Notes: generated from the sequence alone by a model not told the origin. A stretch of 10,917 nt of DNA from Comamonadaceae bacterium (GCA_024642025.1 JAHEBY010000051.1:1-10917), one strand, 5' to 3'. Numbered from the stretch's first letter, positions 1 to 6,486 are shown. Translations and numbers: made by a program.

Positions 1-578
1 TGCGCCGCAGCCTCGCTGAGAGCGGCTCGCCGCGACTCGCTCATGGTGCGGCCGGTGGGGTTCTGAAAGTTGGGAAGCACGTAGAGAAAGCGCGCTTTGC
101 TGGCACCGCTGCCAACCCGCGCGGCAAGGTCGGCCACATCTACGCCTTCGTCGTCACTGGCTACGCTCACGATCTCGGGCTCCATGGGCGTGAACGCCTG
201 CAGTGCGCCCAAATAGGTGGGCGTTTCAACCAGAATGCGGCTCCCGGCGTCGATCAATATCTTGGCGACCAGATCAAGCCCTTGCTGCGAGCCGGTGGTG
301 ATGAGCACCTGCGCGGGGTCGACCTGCCAGGGCAAATTTGCCGCCACGATTTCTCGAAGCGGGCCAAAGCCCTCGCTGGCGGCGTATTGCAGCGCCGCCT
401 GGCCATCGTTGTTCAGAACTTTGTCGCAGGCGTCGGCAAACTCTGCGATGGGAAAGGTCTTGGGAGAGGGCAGGCCACCCGCGAAGCTGATGATGCCGGG
501 CTTTTCGGTGACCTTGAGAATTTCACGGATGACCGACGGGTTCATCCTGTTGGCGCGTTGGGCCAGGGTCCAGTTCAT
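1..578 (-). CDS. PLP-dependent aminotransferase, class I/II (2-aminoadipate/KAT II-like), 3' end cut off by window edge
   Basis: The first 192 residues are visible; the C-terminal half, including the PLP-binding lysine, lies outside the window. The protein opens MNWTLAQRANRMNPSVIRE, followed by an SFAGGLPSPKTFP segment, typical of fold-type I aminotransferases of the LysN / 2-aminoadipate / kynurenine aminotransferase II group. Next come LQYAASEGFGPLRE, a TTGSQQGLDLVAK segment (cofactor phosphate region in this family), an ETPTYLGAL segment, and PNFQNPTG with Asn173, which in the family contacts the PLP ring. Family enzymes move an amino group from an amino acid to a 2-oxo acid in the cytoplasm. 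The start is firm: GGAGG lies just upstream and the ATG overlaps the cupin stop codon (ATGA). It is the last visible gene of the four-gene operon. The exact substrate is not readable. An enzymatic role is more likely than a regulatory one, because no DNA-binding domain precedes it. Confidence 0.9.
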   Translation of the reverse strand, partial: MNWTLAQRANRMNPSVIREILKVTEKPGIISFAGGLPSPKTFPIAEFADACDKVLNNDGQAALQYAASEGFGPLREIVAANLPWQVDPAQVLITTGSQQGLDLVAKILIDAGSRILVETPTYLGALQAFTPMEPEIVSVASDDEGVDVADLAARVGSGASKARFLYVLPNFQNPTGRTMSESRRAALSEAAA

Positions 579-925
579 TTTTCGCCTCCGGTTGGGCCGT
601 AGAACACAACCCAGGTTACAAAGTCTTGGGTGAAATTTTCGAAACGGTGCACACCACCCGCCGCCACAAAAAAAGCGTCGCCCGCTGCAGCGGTGAAGCG
701 CTGATCACCAATCACGATCTCGCCCGAGCCAGCGTGGATGAGATAAAGCTCGTCCTGCTCATGCGGTTGCTGATGGTCTCGCCCATCCGGGTTCACGGAC
801 GGTGAAAACACCTTCAGCGCCATGGTGCCGCCGCTCATCATCGTGACCGATGGCGCGCCTTGCGGGTATTGCGCCGTGGCCGGGCCGGGCAGGCGCTTCA
901 GCGCCTCGGCAATGGATGCTTTCAT
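575..925 (-). CDS. Small single-domain cupin protein
   Basis: A 116-residue single-domain cupin. Motif 1 is around residues 51-68 (HQQPHEQDELYLIHAGSG): His55 and Glu59 sit at the canonical spacing (H-x3-E-x6-G), but the first His of the usual HxH is Gln53, with another His at 51. Motif 2 is G82-DAFFV-x4-H93-x3-N97, with Ala in place of the usual Pro. His55, Glu59 and His93 could bind a metal, so an enzyme is possible, but a ligand-binding or isomerase-like role cannot be excluded and I assign no reaction. The ATG at 925 is chosen over a longer reading frame running upstream because it has an AAAGGAGA ribosome site eight bases away, overlaps the DJ-1 stop as ATGA, and gives a normal cupin length. 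Its own stop overlaps the aminotransferase start. It is probably a cytoplasmic member of the same pathway. Confidence 0.88.
   Translation of the reverse strand: MKASIAEALKRLPGPATAQYPQGAPSVTMMSGGTMALKVFSPSVNPDGRDHQQPHEQDELYLIHAGSGEIVIGDQRFTAAAGDAFFVAAGGVHRFENFTQDFVTWVVFYGPTGGEK
585..589 (-). promoter_or_regulatory. Ribosome binding site of the aminotransferase gene
   Basis: The minus strand reads GGAGG followed by six bases and the ATG at 578. The site lies inside the end of the upstream cupin gene. It supports both the chosen start and translational coupling across the 4-base overlap. Confidence 0.75.
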
Positions 926-1542
926 GGTGCGGTCTCCTTTTGCTGCAGGTGTCCCAGCGCGCGATTGACGTATTCCTCCTTTTCGCCAACGGGTGCGAAA
1001 TAGTGCAACACCTCCCGAGCGGCATCCATGCCCTTCAACCGCGAAATAAGCCAACCCGAAACATATTGCGCCGAGAGGCAACCGCCAGCAGTGGCCATGT
1101 TGCCCTGCGCGTAGAAGGCTTGATTCAATACGTTGACGCCCGCTGCCTGCACCCAGGGTTTGCTGGTGTTGTCGGTGCAGGCGGGCATCTGCTTCGTAAG
1201 GCCCAGCTTCGCCATCAGAAACGTGCCCGAGCATTGCGCGGCGATCAGTTGCCGTGCGGGGTCAAGCTGCAGTTGGCTCATGATGGCGGCGTTGTTGGCC
1301 ACGTCCCGGGTTTTCATGCCGCTGCCAATGAGCACGGCATGGGCAGTGCAGGCTTCGGCCAGGCCGATGTGGGCATCGATGGTGAGGCCGTTCATCGACG
1401 TGACGCGCGGCGTCGGGCTGGCAATGCTGACCTTCCAGTCCGCGTCCCCCAGCATCGCAATGCGGCCGAGCATGCCGTAGGCGATGAGCGAGTCGAGCTC
1501 GTTGAACCCGTCGAAAGTCAGTATCGCGATGTGTCGTTTCAT
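922..1542 (-). CDS. DJ-1/PfpI-family protein (class I glutamine amidotransferase-like fold)
   Basis: A 206-residue single-domain protein. The N-terminus KRHIAILTFDGFNELD carries the conserved acidic position of the family (Glu15/Asp17). AAQCSGTFLMAKLGL is the nucleophile elbow with Cys104, and TAGGCLSAQYVSGWLI near residues 151-166 matches the segment following the active site in isonitrile-hydratase-like and AraC-associated DJ-1 domains. The fused AraC helix-turn-helix seen in some relatives is absent. The family includes isonitrile hydratases, glyoxalase/deglycase-type enzymes and chaperones; the cysteine supports catalysis but the substrate is unknown. Its ATG overlaps the transporter stop, and its stop overlaps the cupin ATG (both ATGA). 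The ribosome site is weak (only AGAG), so translation probably depends on coupling to the transporter gene. Confidence 0.9.
   Translation of the reverse strand: MKRHIAILTFDGFNELDSLIAYGMLGRIAMLGDADWKVSIASPTPRVTSMNGLTIDAHIGLAEACTAHAVLIGSGMKTRDVANNAAIMSQLQLDPARQLIAAQCSGTFLMAKLGLTKQMPACTDNTSKPWVQAAGVNVLNQAFYAQGNMATAGGCLSAQYVSGWLISRLKGMDAAREVLHYFAPVGEKEEYVNRALGHLQQKETAP
933..941 (-). promoter_or_regulatory. Ribosome binding site of the cupin gene
   Basis: The minus strand carries AAAAGGAGA about eight bases before the ATG at 925. It decides the cupin start against the in-frame extension upstream, which would overlap the DJ-1 gene by about 300 bases. Confidence 0.7.
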
Positions 1543-2486
1543 GTTGCGGCTCTTTGTGTAACAGGCATTTTTTTACTGATGAAAACCGTGGCGACCACTG
1601 CCAGACCAAATCCGACTGTCAGCAAGTCCAGCCGCTCGCCCAGCAGCGGCACCGAGAACAACATGGTCAGAAACGGTTGCACCAGTTGGACCTGGCTTAC
1701 CCGCACGGTACCACCAAGCGCGAGCCCTCGATACCAGGCGAAGAAACCGATCCACATGGAAAAAAGCGTCACGTAGCCAAAACCCATCCAAGCGCTGACG
1801 CGCACGGCTGCCGTAGGCCAGTTGAACAGCATCATGGGCACGGTAAATGGCAGGCTGATCACCAGCACCCAGCAAATGACGCGCTCTGCGCCCAGGGTGG
1901 GTGTGAGCTGCGCGCCGCTGACGTAGCCGCAGGATGCGCTCAGCACAGCCAACAGCAAAAGCAGGTCGGCCCAACTCGTGCTCATGGCGGCGCCAGTGGC
2001 CCGCGCCGTATTGGCGCGCAGCACGACAAACGCAACCACCAGGGCACTGCCCACCAGCGCACAAATCCAAAAGCCCGCGCTTGGGCGCTGGCGCAACCAG
2101 AACGAGCCCATGGCAGCAGTGGCCAGCGGCAGAATGCCCAGAATCACGGCGGCATGGACCGATTCGACAAAGCGCAAACCCGTGGCCATGAACAGCGGGA
2201 AACCAACCACCACGCACAGCGCGGTGAGGAACAGCGTTTTCCATTGCCCTTTTTTCGGTATGGCGCTGCGGGTAAATGCCAGGTAAAACAGCGACAAAAT
2301 GCCCGCCAGTGCAGCTCGACCAAAAGTGACAAAGGCGGGCGAGAGCTGCGGCGCGTCAAACCCCCCGGTGGCCAGCTTGGTCATGGGCAGCGTGGCGGAG
2401 AACATCACCACGCCCAGGAGGCCCAGCCACAAGCCCAGGTTTTCGGAACTTCGATCTAAGCCGGGCGCATGGGTAGTTGGGTTCAT
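1539..2486 (-). CDS. EamA/DMT-superfamily transporter (ten membrane helices)
   Basis: A 315-residue inner-membrane protein of the drug/metabolite transporter superfamily, made of two five-helix EamA repeats. Hydrophobic segments are visible at roughly residues 17-36, 49-70, 84-103, 110-132, 136-156, 170-194, 202-220, 231-255, 266-284 and 290-309, the number expected for the family. The end of repeat two is typical (SQVQLVQPFLTMLFSVPLLGERL). Family members usually export amino acids or other small metabolites; the substrate here is unknown. The ATG at 2486 is preferred over an in-frame ATG at 2540 because the longer form would translate across the repeated operator words and add a polar, cysteine-containing leader. 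No good Shine-Dalgarno sequence precedes it. It is the first gene of the operon, divergent from mocR, and overlaps the DJ-1 gene by four bases. Confidence 0.92.
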   Translation of the reverse strand: MNPTTHAPGLDRSSENLGLWLGLLGVVMFSATLPMTKLATGGFDAPQLSPAFVTFGRAALAGILSLFYLAFTRSAIPKKGQWKTLFLTALCVVVGFPLFMATGLRFVESVHAAVILGILPLATAAMGSFWLRQRPSAGFWICALVGSALVVAFVVLRANTARATGAAMSTSWADLLLLLAVLSASCGYVSGAQLTPTLGAERVICWVLVISLPFTVPMMLFNWPTAAVRVSAWMGFGYVTLFSMWIGFFAWYRGLALGGTVRVSQVQLVQPFLTMLFSVPLLGERLDLLTVGFGLAVVATVFISKKMPVTQRAAT

Positions 2487-2493
2487 GGGTTCA

Positions 2494-2529
2494 ACTGTAA
2501 GTGGGAAACCATTACAGTTACAGTACAGT
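2494..2529. promoter_or_regulatory. Probable MocR operator: ACTGTAA / TTACAGT repeats
   Basis: The divergent intergenic region contains ACTGTAA at 2494-2500, its exact inverse TTACAGT at 2512-2518 (11-base spacer), a second TTACAGT overlapping it at 2518-2524, and a related GTACAGT at 2523-2529. This gives one inverted pair plus direct repeats in 6- and 5-base steps. MocR/GabR/PdxR-type regulators are known to bind repeated sites between themselves and a divergent target operon, so regulation of both the eamA operon and mocR itself is the natural reading. The repeats are seen directly; binding is inferred. Confidence 0.6.
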
Positions 2530-2540
2530 TTTCTGAACAA
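2511..2540 (-). promoter_or_regulatory. Candidate sigma-70-type promoter of the eamA operon
   Basis: On the minus strand, TTGTTC (2535-2540) and TGTAAT (2511-2516) are separated by 18 bases. The -10 matches five of six consensus bases and the -35 three of six. Most of the TTACAGT direct repeats fall inside the spacer and -10, where a bound regulator could act. Transcription would begin near 2500-2505, giving a leader of under 25 bases. An alternative is TTGAAT with TACTGT at 17-base spacing slightly upstream. Assignment by eye only. Confidence 0.4.
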
Positions 2541-2553
2541 TTATTCAATCTGT

Positions 2554-4023
2554 ATGGGCGATGGTCACGATACAAGTGCGATGAACGCCGGTTTGCTAAA
2601 AACGGCTGCGCAGTCGCTCACCTTGCAGCTGAGTTCGCGGTTTTCCGAGCGCATTCGCACGCGCTTGCTGGCGCCTGGCAGCCGCTTGCCGTCGGTTCGG
2701 CAATGCGCACAACAGCAGGGCGTGAGCCCGTCAACGGTTGTGGCCGCGTACGACCAATTGCTGGCGCAGGGCTTGGTGGAGGCCCGGAGAAATCGAGGAT
2801 TTTATGTAAGAGAAGTGGCGTTAGCCCACGTCAATATTGCATCAACAGCTATAAAACATATAGTAACTAACGAGCATAAACCGAGCCGGGCTCCGGTCAA
2901 TGCCACGGCGCTGATTCGCGGCATGTTTCAGGGTGTGAGTGGAAAGCCGCAGCCGGGCATGGGTATATTTCCACCAGAATGGCTGGAAACGGCCTTTATG
3001 GCCACTGCCGTTCGCCGCGTCTCCGGTGCAGCTGCGCTCAAAGACTTTTCCCTTCAGTATGGGGAGCCTGCGGGAGACCACGGCTTGCGGCAGGCACTCT
3101 CCAAAAAGCTGGCGGACCTGAATGTGCCGGCTTCCCCACAGCAAATAGTGACCACGGTGGGCGCCACGCATGGGCTGGATATTGTGAGCCGCACACTACT
3201 GCGTGCTGGTGACTACGTGATGGTGGAAGAGCCGGGCTGGGCCATTGAATTTGCACGGCTCGAAGCACTGGGCATGCGCATTCTGCCGGTTCCCCGGCGC
3301 GCTGACGGCCCTGACGTGGCCACCATGGCGCGCTACTGTGAAGCCTATGGGCCCAAACTGTTTGTCAGCGTCAGCGTGTTTCACAACCCCACGGGTTATT
3401 GCCTGTCGCCAGGCAGTGCGCACCGTGTGCTGCAGCTGGCCAACGCGCACAACTTTCACATTGTTGAGGACGATACCTACAGCCACCTCGCGCCCGACCA
3501 CGCTACCCGCCTGTGTGCACTGGACGGCTTGCAGCGCACGATTTATGCGAGCGGTTTCGCCAAAATTCTGGCGCCCAACTGGCGCGTGGGCTACGTGGCA
3601 GCCCCGACAAACCTGGTGGAACGCCTGACGGACACCAAGCTGCTGGCCACCCTGACCACGCCTGCGCTGCTGGAAAAAGCCCTTGCCTGGTGTATTGACC
3701 AGGGTCAGCTGCGCCGCCATGCGCAGCGCATTCGCACCCGACTTGATCAGGCCCGTGCCCGCAGTGTGAAACTGGCAACGGAGGCGGGTTGCACGTTTGC
3801 AGCCGAACCGGCTGGACTTTTTGGCTGGGTGGATACGGGCGTCGACACCGATGAACTGTCGCAGCGCATGCTGGACAAGGGCTATCTGCTGGCGCCTGGT
3901 GCGCTGTTTCATGCCAACCGTCAGCCCAGCACCTTGATGCGCATCAACTTCGCCACCACGCAGGATGCAGCGTTCTGGCAGGTCTTTGCCGCGCTGCGGG
4001 GCGGCAGGCTTTCAGGTCAGTAA
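2554..4023 (+). CDS. MocR-type transcriptional regulator (GntR wHTH fused to PLP aminotransferase domain)
   Basis: A 489-residue regulator. Residues about 22-86 form a GntR winged helix-turn-helix (RLPSVRQCAQQQGVSPSTVV, then AYDQLLAQGLVEARRNRGFYV). A linker at about 87-115 leads to a fold-type I aminotransferase-like domain. PLP-site landmarks are kept: TTVGATHGLD, Asn278 in VFHNPTGY, acidic Asp306/Asp307 with Tyr309 in VEDDTYSHL, and Lys337 in ASGFAKILAPNWRVGYV, the expected Schiff-base lysine, so the protein probably binds PLP. MocR proteins sense PLP or amino compounds and control a neighbouring operon; here the divergent EamA/DJ-1/cupin/aminotransferase genes are the obvious target. The start is uncertain: ATG 2554 and in-frame ATG 2581 (480 residues) both lack a clear ribosome site. 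The linker is unusually AT-rich and contains a palindrome. The last 12 bases overlap the convergent HDOD gene. Confidence 0.93.
   Translation: MGDGHDTSAMNAGLLKTAAQSLTLQLSSRFSERIRTRLLAPGSRLPSVRQCAQQQGVSPSTVVAAYDQLLAQGLVEARRNRGFYVREVALAHVNIASTAIKHIVTNEHKPSRAPVNATALIRGMFQGVSGKPQPGMGIFPPEWLETAFMATAVRRVSGAAALKDFSLQYGEPAGDHGLRQALSKKLADLNVPASPQQIVTTVGATHGLDIVSRTLLRAGDYVMVEEPGWAIEFARLEALGMRILPVPRRADGPDVATMARYCEAYGPKLFVSVSVFHNPTGYCLSPGSAHRVLQLANAHNFHIVEDDTYSHLAPDHATRLCALDGLQRTIYASGFAKILAPNWRVGYVAAPTNLVERLTDTKLLATLTTPALLEKALAWCIDQGQLRRHAQRIRTRLDQARARSVKLATEAGCTFAAEPAGLFGWVDTGVDTDELSQRMLDKGYLLAPGALFHANRQPSTLMRINFATTQDAAFWQVFAALRGGRLSGQ
2838..2880 (+). repeat. AT-rich palindromic segment inside mocR (linker region)
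   Basis: CTATA at 2849-2853 and TATAG at 2859-2863 form a perfect inverted repeat around a five-base loop, within a stretch much richer in A+T than the rest of the gene. The wording (AACAGCTATAAAACATATAG, then GTAACTAACGAGCATAAAC) resembles short AT-rich palindromic repeats that I recall scattered through Comamonadaceae genomes; I cannot check that here. It is translated in frame as roughly STAIKHIVTNEHKP, between the DNA-binding and aminotransferase domains. It may be an inserted repeat or simply a divergent linker. Confidence 0.45.
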
Positions 4024-5286
4024 TTTGCCTCGGGCTGGTTTGGCTAGTGCCGCAGCCAGGGTGCGCAACAACGCGCGATTGGCGTCTTCGCTGCTGATCT
4101 GGTGGGTTTTGCAGACCGTATGAATCTGTGTGAGTGCAGAGGACTCAAGCGCCGAGGCCACCTGCAGATAGGGCAGATATGGGCCCGAATCAGCCAGAAT
4201 GGCTGAACTGATGCGATCTGAAAGTGGCAGTCGCCCAAGTGCTGCTGCCACCGGCTCACCGATCAGCAAGTCGATTTGAGACAGCAGGCCACACAGGTAT
4301 ATGTCGCGGCGCAGGGCGTCTTCTTCACCGGCGTCCAGCAGCTGGGCCATCAGGCGCGCACGCATGACCATCGCCGTGCGTATGGGTTGCAGGTTCAGGT
4401 CGCTGCTGGTGGTCGGCAGCTGCTCCATCAACCAGGACTTGAGCTTGGTGTATCCCAGCACCATCAGGCCGTGGCGCAGCGAATCGATGCTGGTGGGCAG
4501 CCCAAGTGCCGCGCTGTTGACGAAACGCAGAAAGCGAAACACCAGCACCGGCTCCTCGCAGAGTGTGTGTTCGATGGACTCCAGCGATTCGTCGGCCATG
4601 ATGGCTTCGATCAGCTTGACTACCGCACGCTGGTCGGGCTGAATGATTTGCAGCCGGTAGCCGTGCAACACATCATCAGAAGGCCAGCCGGCAACGGCCC
4701 ATGCGTCTTGATCGTCGAGGCAGTGCTCCACGAGCGCACGGCTGGCAACCGACTGATAAATCTGGCCGGGCATGACCGGGCTTGCTGGCGGTGAAGCAGA
4801 CAGGGCAGCTGTGCCGTTGTGTTTCAGCATGGATGCACGCAAGCCAATCAGTGCCTCACCGACCGTGAGCTCGAGAAGCTTCCGGCTGAAAGTGGATTCC
4901 AGGCTGGCATTGGGGTGTTTGCCGGGCTCGCCGCGCCAAATCAGCGAGGCCTTGCGGTGCCGGGCGGCATGGATGCGTTGCGCCATGGCAGGGTCGGCAA
5001 GCAAGTCATGGTGTATTTCAAGCCAGGGGCCTTGCTCACCGGCATGCTCCAGCACATCACTGAGCATGTGGCGGTTTTGTATGGACAGCAGCAGTGGTGC
5101 CTGGTCCGGCCAGGATTCCTGCAGAACCGCCAGCAAGTGCGCGGCATCGACCGGTGTGGACGATCCGGATGCAGCGGGCGAAGCGTCAGCGGGCGCAACA
5201 AACAGCCGCACACCGGCGAGCTGACGCAACGGGCTCCACAGGGGCTGATAGCCGAGGGTCAGGTTGTCCAGAACTGACTGCGTCAT
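4012..5286 (-). CDS. HDOD-domain protein with degenerate EAL-like N-terminal half
   Basis: A 424-residue cytoplasmic protein. The C-terminal half (about 222-420) is an HDOD domain: IMADESLESIEHTLCEEPVLVFRFLRFVN is followed by SAALGLPTSIDSLRHGLMVLGY, a signature of this family. HDOD domains descend from HD phosphohydrolases but lack the metal-binding HD pair, and none is seen here. The N-terminal half begins LGYQPLWSPLRQLAGVRLF, recalling the opening of EAL domains in YuxH-like EAL-HDOD proteins, but the catalytic EAL signature is not evident, so c-di-GMP hydrolysis is unlikely. Family members act as signalling or scaffold proteins. It starts three bases after flgL with no strong ribosome site, so it is probably co-transcribed and translationally coupled with the flagellar operon. 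A role in motility regulation is inferred from position alone. Its 3' end overlaps mocR by 12 bases. Confidence 0.85.
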   Translation of the reverse strand: MTQSVLDNLTLGYQPLWSPLRQLAGVRLFVAPADASPAASGSSTPVDAAHLLAVLQESWPDQAPLLLSIQNRHMLSDVLEHAGEQGPWLEIHHDLLADPAMAQRIHAARHRKASLIWRGEPGKHPNASLESTFSRKLLELTVGEALIGLRASMLKHNGTAALSASPPASPVMPGQIYQSVASRALVEHCLDDQDAWAVAGWPSDDVLHGYRLQIIQPDQRAVVKLIEAIMADESLESIEHTLCEEPVLVFRFLRFVNSAALGLPTSIDSLRHGLMVLGYTKLKSWLMEQLPTTSSDLNLQPIRTAMVMRARLMAQLLDAGEEDALRRDIYLCGLLSQIDLLIGEPVAAALGRLPLSDRISSAILADSGPYLPYLQVASALESSALTQIHTVCKTHQISSEDANRALLRTLAAALAKPARGKLLT

Positions 5287-5289
5287 GGG

Positions 5290-6480
5290 CTAGTTGATGA
5301 AGTTAAACAGAGACAACTTCTGCACTTGCGCATAGGACTGCAGCGCCGCCTGATAGCCAGTCTGGTATTTTTGGAAATCTGAAATGCCCTTGACCATGTC
5401 CAGGTCTTCCGCGCGGGCGCGATCCGTTTCGAGTTGAACAGATTGCCGTGCCTGGGCATCGGTGATGTTGTCGGCCCGGTTGAGCCAGTCGCCAGCCTGT
5501 CCGCGCGCCGCCTGCAGGCGATCCGTGCCGGCGTCGATTTGCGCCAGTGCCGTTCCCACCGCCTGAGTGGCGGCTGCGCCGCTGGCAGCTCCGCCGATTC
5601 CGGCAATGGCATCGTCCAACAACTTGAACAGTGTCTGATTCGTGCTCGGAGCAAACTGAATGGAATCGCCAGTTTGAGGTGTGCCATTGACCACGGTTGA
5701 CAAGCCGTCAAAGCTGATGGCCTGGCCGGGCACAAAGGGCTGCCCGGTCGCAACGGCGGTGGCTGTTGTGGTGTTGGTGACGCTGTAGGTGGTGACACCG
5801 GCTGCCACGCTAAAAGAGACGCTGTAGCTGTCGCCTGTAACGGCTGCCGGACTCACAACCTGGCCTACGTCGGTCCAAAGTGCGCCTGCGTTGGTGCTGT
5901 TGGGTGCAACAGTGAATACGCCGTTACCCGTGGGCACTTTCATCCAGACCGCCTCGCCATCCATTGCGCCGGGAACCGAATTCAAGGTGCTGGCACGCTG
6001 ACCGGCAATGCCCTGAAACGTCACACCTGCGGTGGCGTCCACAAAGGGCGCTGCTGCACTGCCCAAACCGCCAAACAGGGGCACGCCGTTGGAGTCGGTG
6101 GTGTTGGCCAGTGAAAAAAGCCGGTCCCGCAAACCTGTCAGTTGTTGGGCAATGGTGGCCCTGTCACGGCTGTTGAATGAGGTGTTGCCGGCGCTCACCA
6201 CCAAGTCCCGGAACTGTTGCATGAGGTTGGTGGACTCTCCCAACGTGGATTCGGCTACCGTCAGAGCGTTGCGCTGCGAATCCAGCGAACGTGTGTCGGC
6301 GTCCAGACGGGACAGGCGTGTGAGCGCGCGTTCCGCCTGCGCCGCACCGGTGGGGTCGTCGCTGGCGCGGTTGACCCGTTTGCCGGAGGTCAACTTCTCC
6401 TGCTGATTGGCCATATCGACCTGGCGCCTCATCAGCTGATCCAGCGACGTGTCATAAGTGTGTGCCGTGGCGATGCGCAT
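5290..6480 (-). CDS. flgL: Flagellar hook-filament junction protein FlgL (HAP3)
   Basis: A 396-residue secreted axial protein, the second of the two adaptors between hook and filament; it passes through the flagellar export apparatus without a cleaved signal peptide. The N-terminal coiled-coil region is typical (QQEKLTSGKRVNRASDDPTG at about 26-45), as is the C-terminal helix (GISDFQKYQTGYQAALQSYA to the end LSLFNFIN). The central variable region (about 215-277) contains a beta-rich segment, FVPGQAISFDGL-x4-NGTPQTGDSI, that also occurs in FlgK. The protein is longer than the enterobacterial FlgL of about 317 residues, the extra length lying in that region. The start is supported by AGGGA six bases upstream and a 9-base gap after flgK. 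The HDOD gene follows after three bases. Confidence 0.96.
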   Translation of the reverse strand: MRIATAHTYDTSLDQLMRRQVDMANQQEKLTSGKRVNRASDDPTGAAQAERALTRLSRLDADTRSLDSQRNALTVAESTLGESTNLMQQFRDLVVSAGNTSFNSRDRATIAQQLTGLRDRLFSLANTTDSNGVPLFGGLGSAAAPFVDATAGVTFQGIAGQRASTLNSVPGAMDGEAVWMKVPTGNGVFTVAPNSTNAGALWTDVGQVVSPAAVTGDSYSVSFSVAAGVTTYSVTNTTTATAVATGQPFVPGQAISFDGLSTVVNGTPQTGDSIQFAPSTNQTLFKLLDDAIAGIGGAASGAAATQAVGTALAQIDAGTDRLQAARGQAGDWLNRADNITDAQARQSVQLETDRARAEDLDMVKGISDFQKYQTGYQAALQSYAQVQKLSLFNFIN

Positions 6481-6486
6481 GGTTGA

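Noticed and set aside
575..1234. 219-codon frame that extends the cupin upstream
   Set aside because: The upstream part is an out-of-frame reading of the DJ-1 gene; the ribosome site and ATGA overlap at 925 mark the true cupin start.
1568..1574. Run of seven A on the coding strand near the end of eamA, a possible slippery site
   Set aside because: A shifted frame would yield about 100 residues with no similarity to the DJ-1 protein, and no stimulatory structure was seen; the normal frame ends in a clean ATGA overlap.
850..1776. Long open frame on the + strand (308 codons) across the cupin, DJ-1 and EamA genes
   Set aside because: It is antisense to three genes with clear family motifs, has no recognisable domain, and its composition (many His, Arg, Gly, Ala) is what a high-GC shadow frame gives.
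1554..2459. Long open frame on the + strand (301 codons) opposite the EamA transporter
   Set aside because: Gln/His-rich product typical of the complement of a membrane-protein gene; no ribosome site or family motif, while the opposite strand encodes ten hydrophobic helices.
2299..2553. Extension of the mocR reading frame upstream to 2299
   Set aside because: It would run antisense through the 5' end of eamA and across the operator repeats; MocR proteins normally begin shortly before the winged-helix domain, matching 2554 or 2581.
3196..3912. 238-codon open frame on the minus strand inside mocR
   Set aside because: It lies opposite the conserved aminotransferase domain of mocR, with no motif of its own; a shadow frame.
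4276..5277. Several + strand open frames opposite the HDOD gene
   Set aside because: Overlapping frames without motifs, opposite a gene with a clear HDOD signature and operon position.
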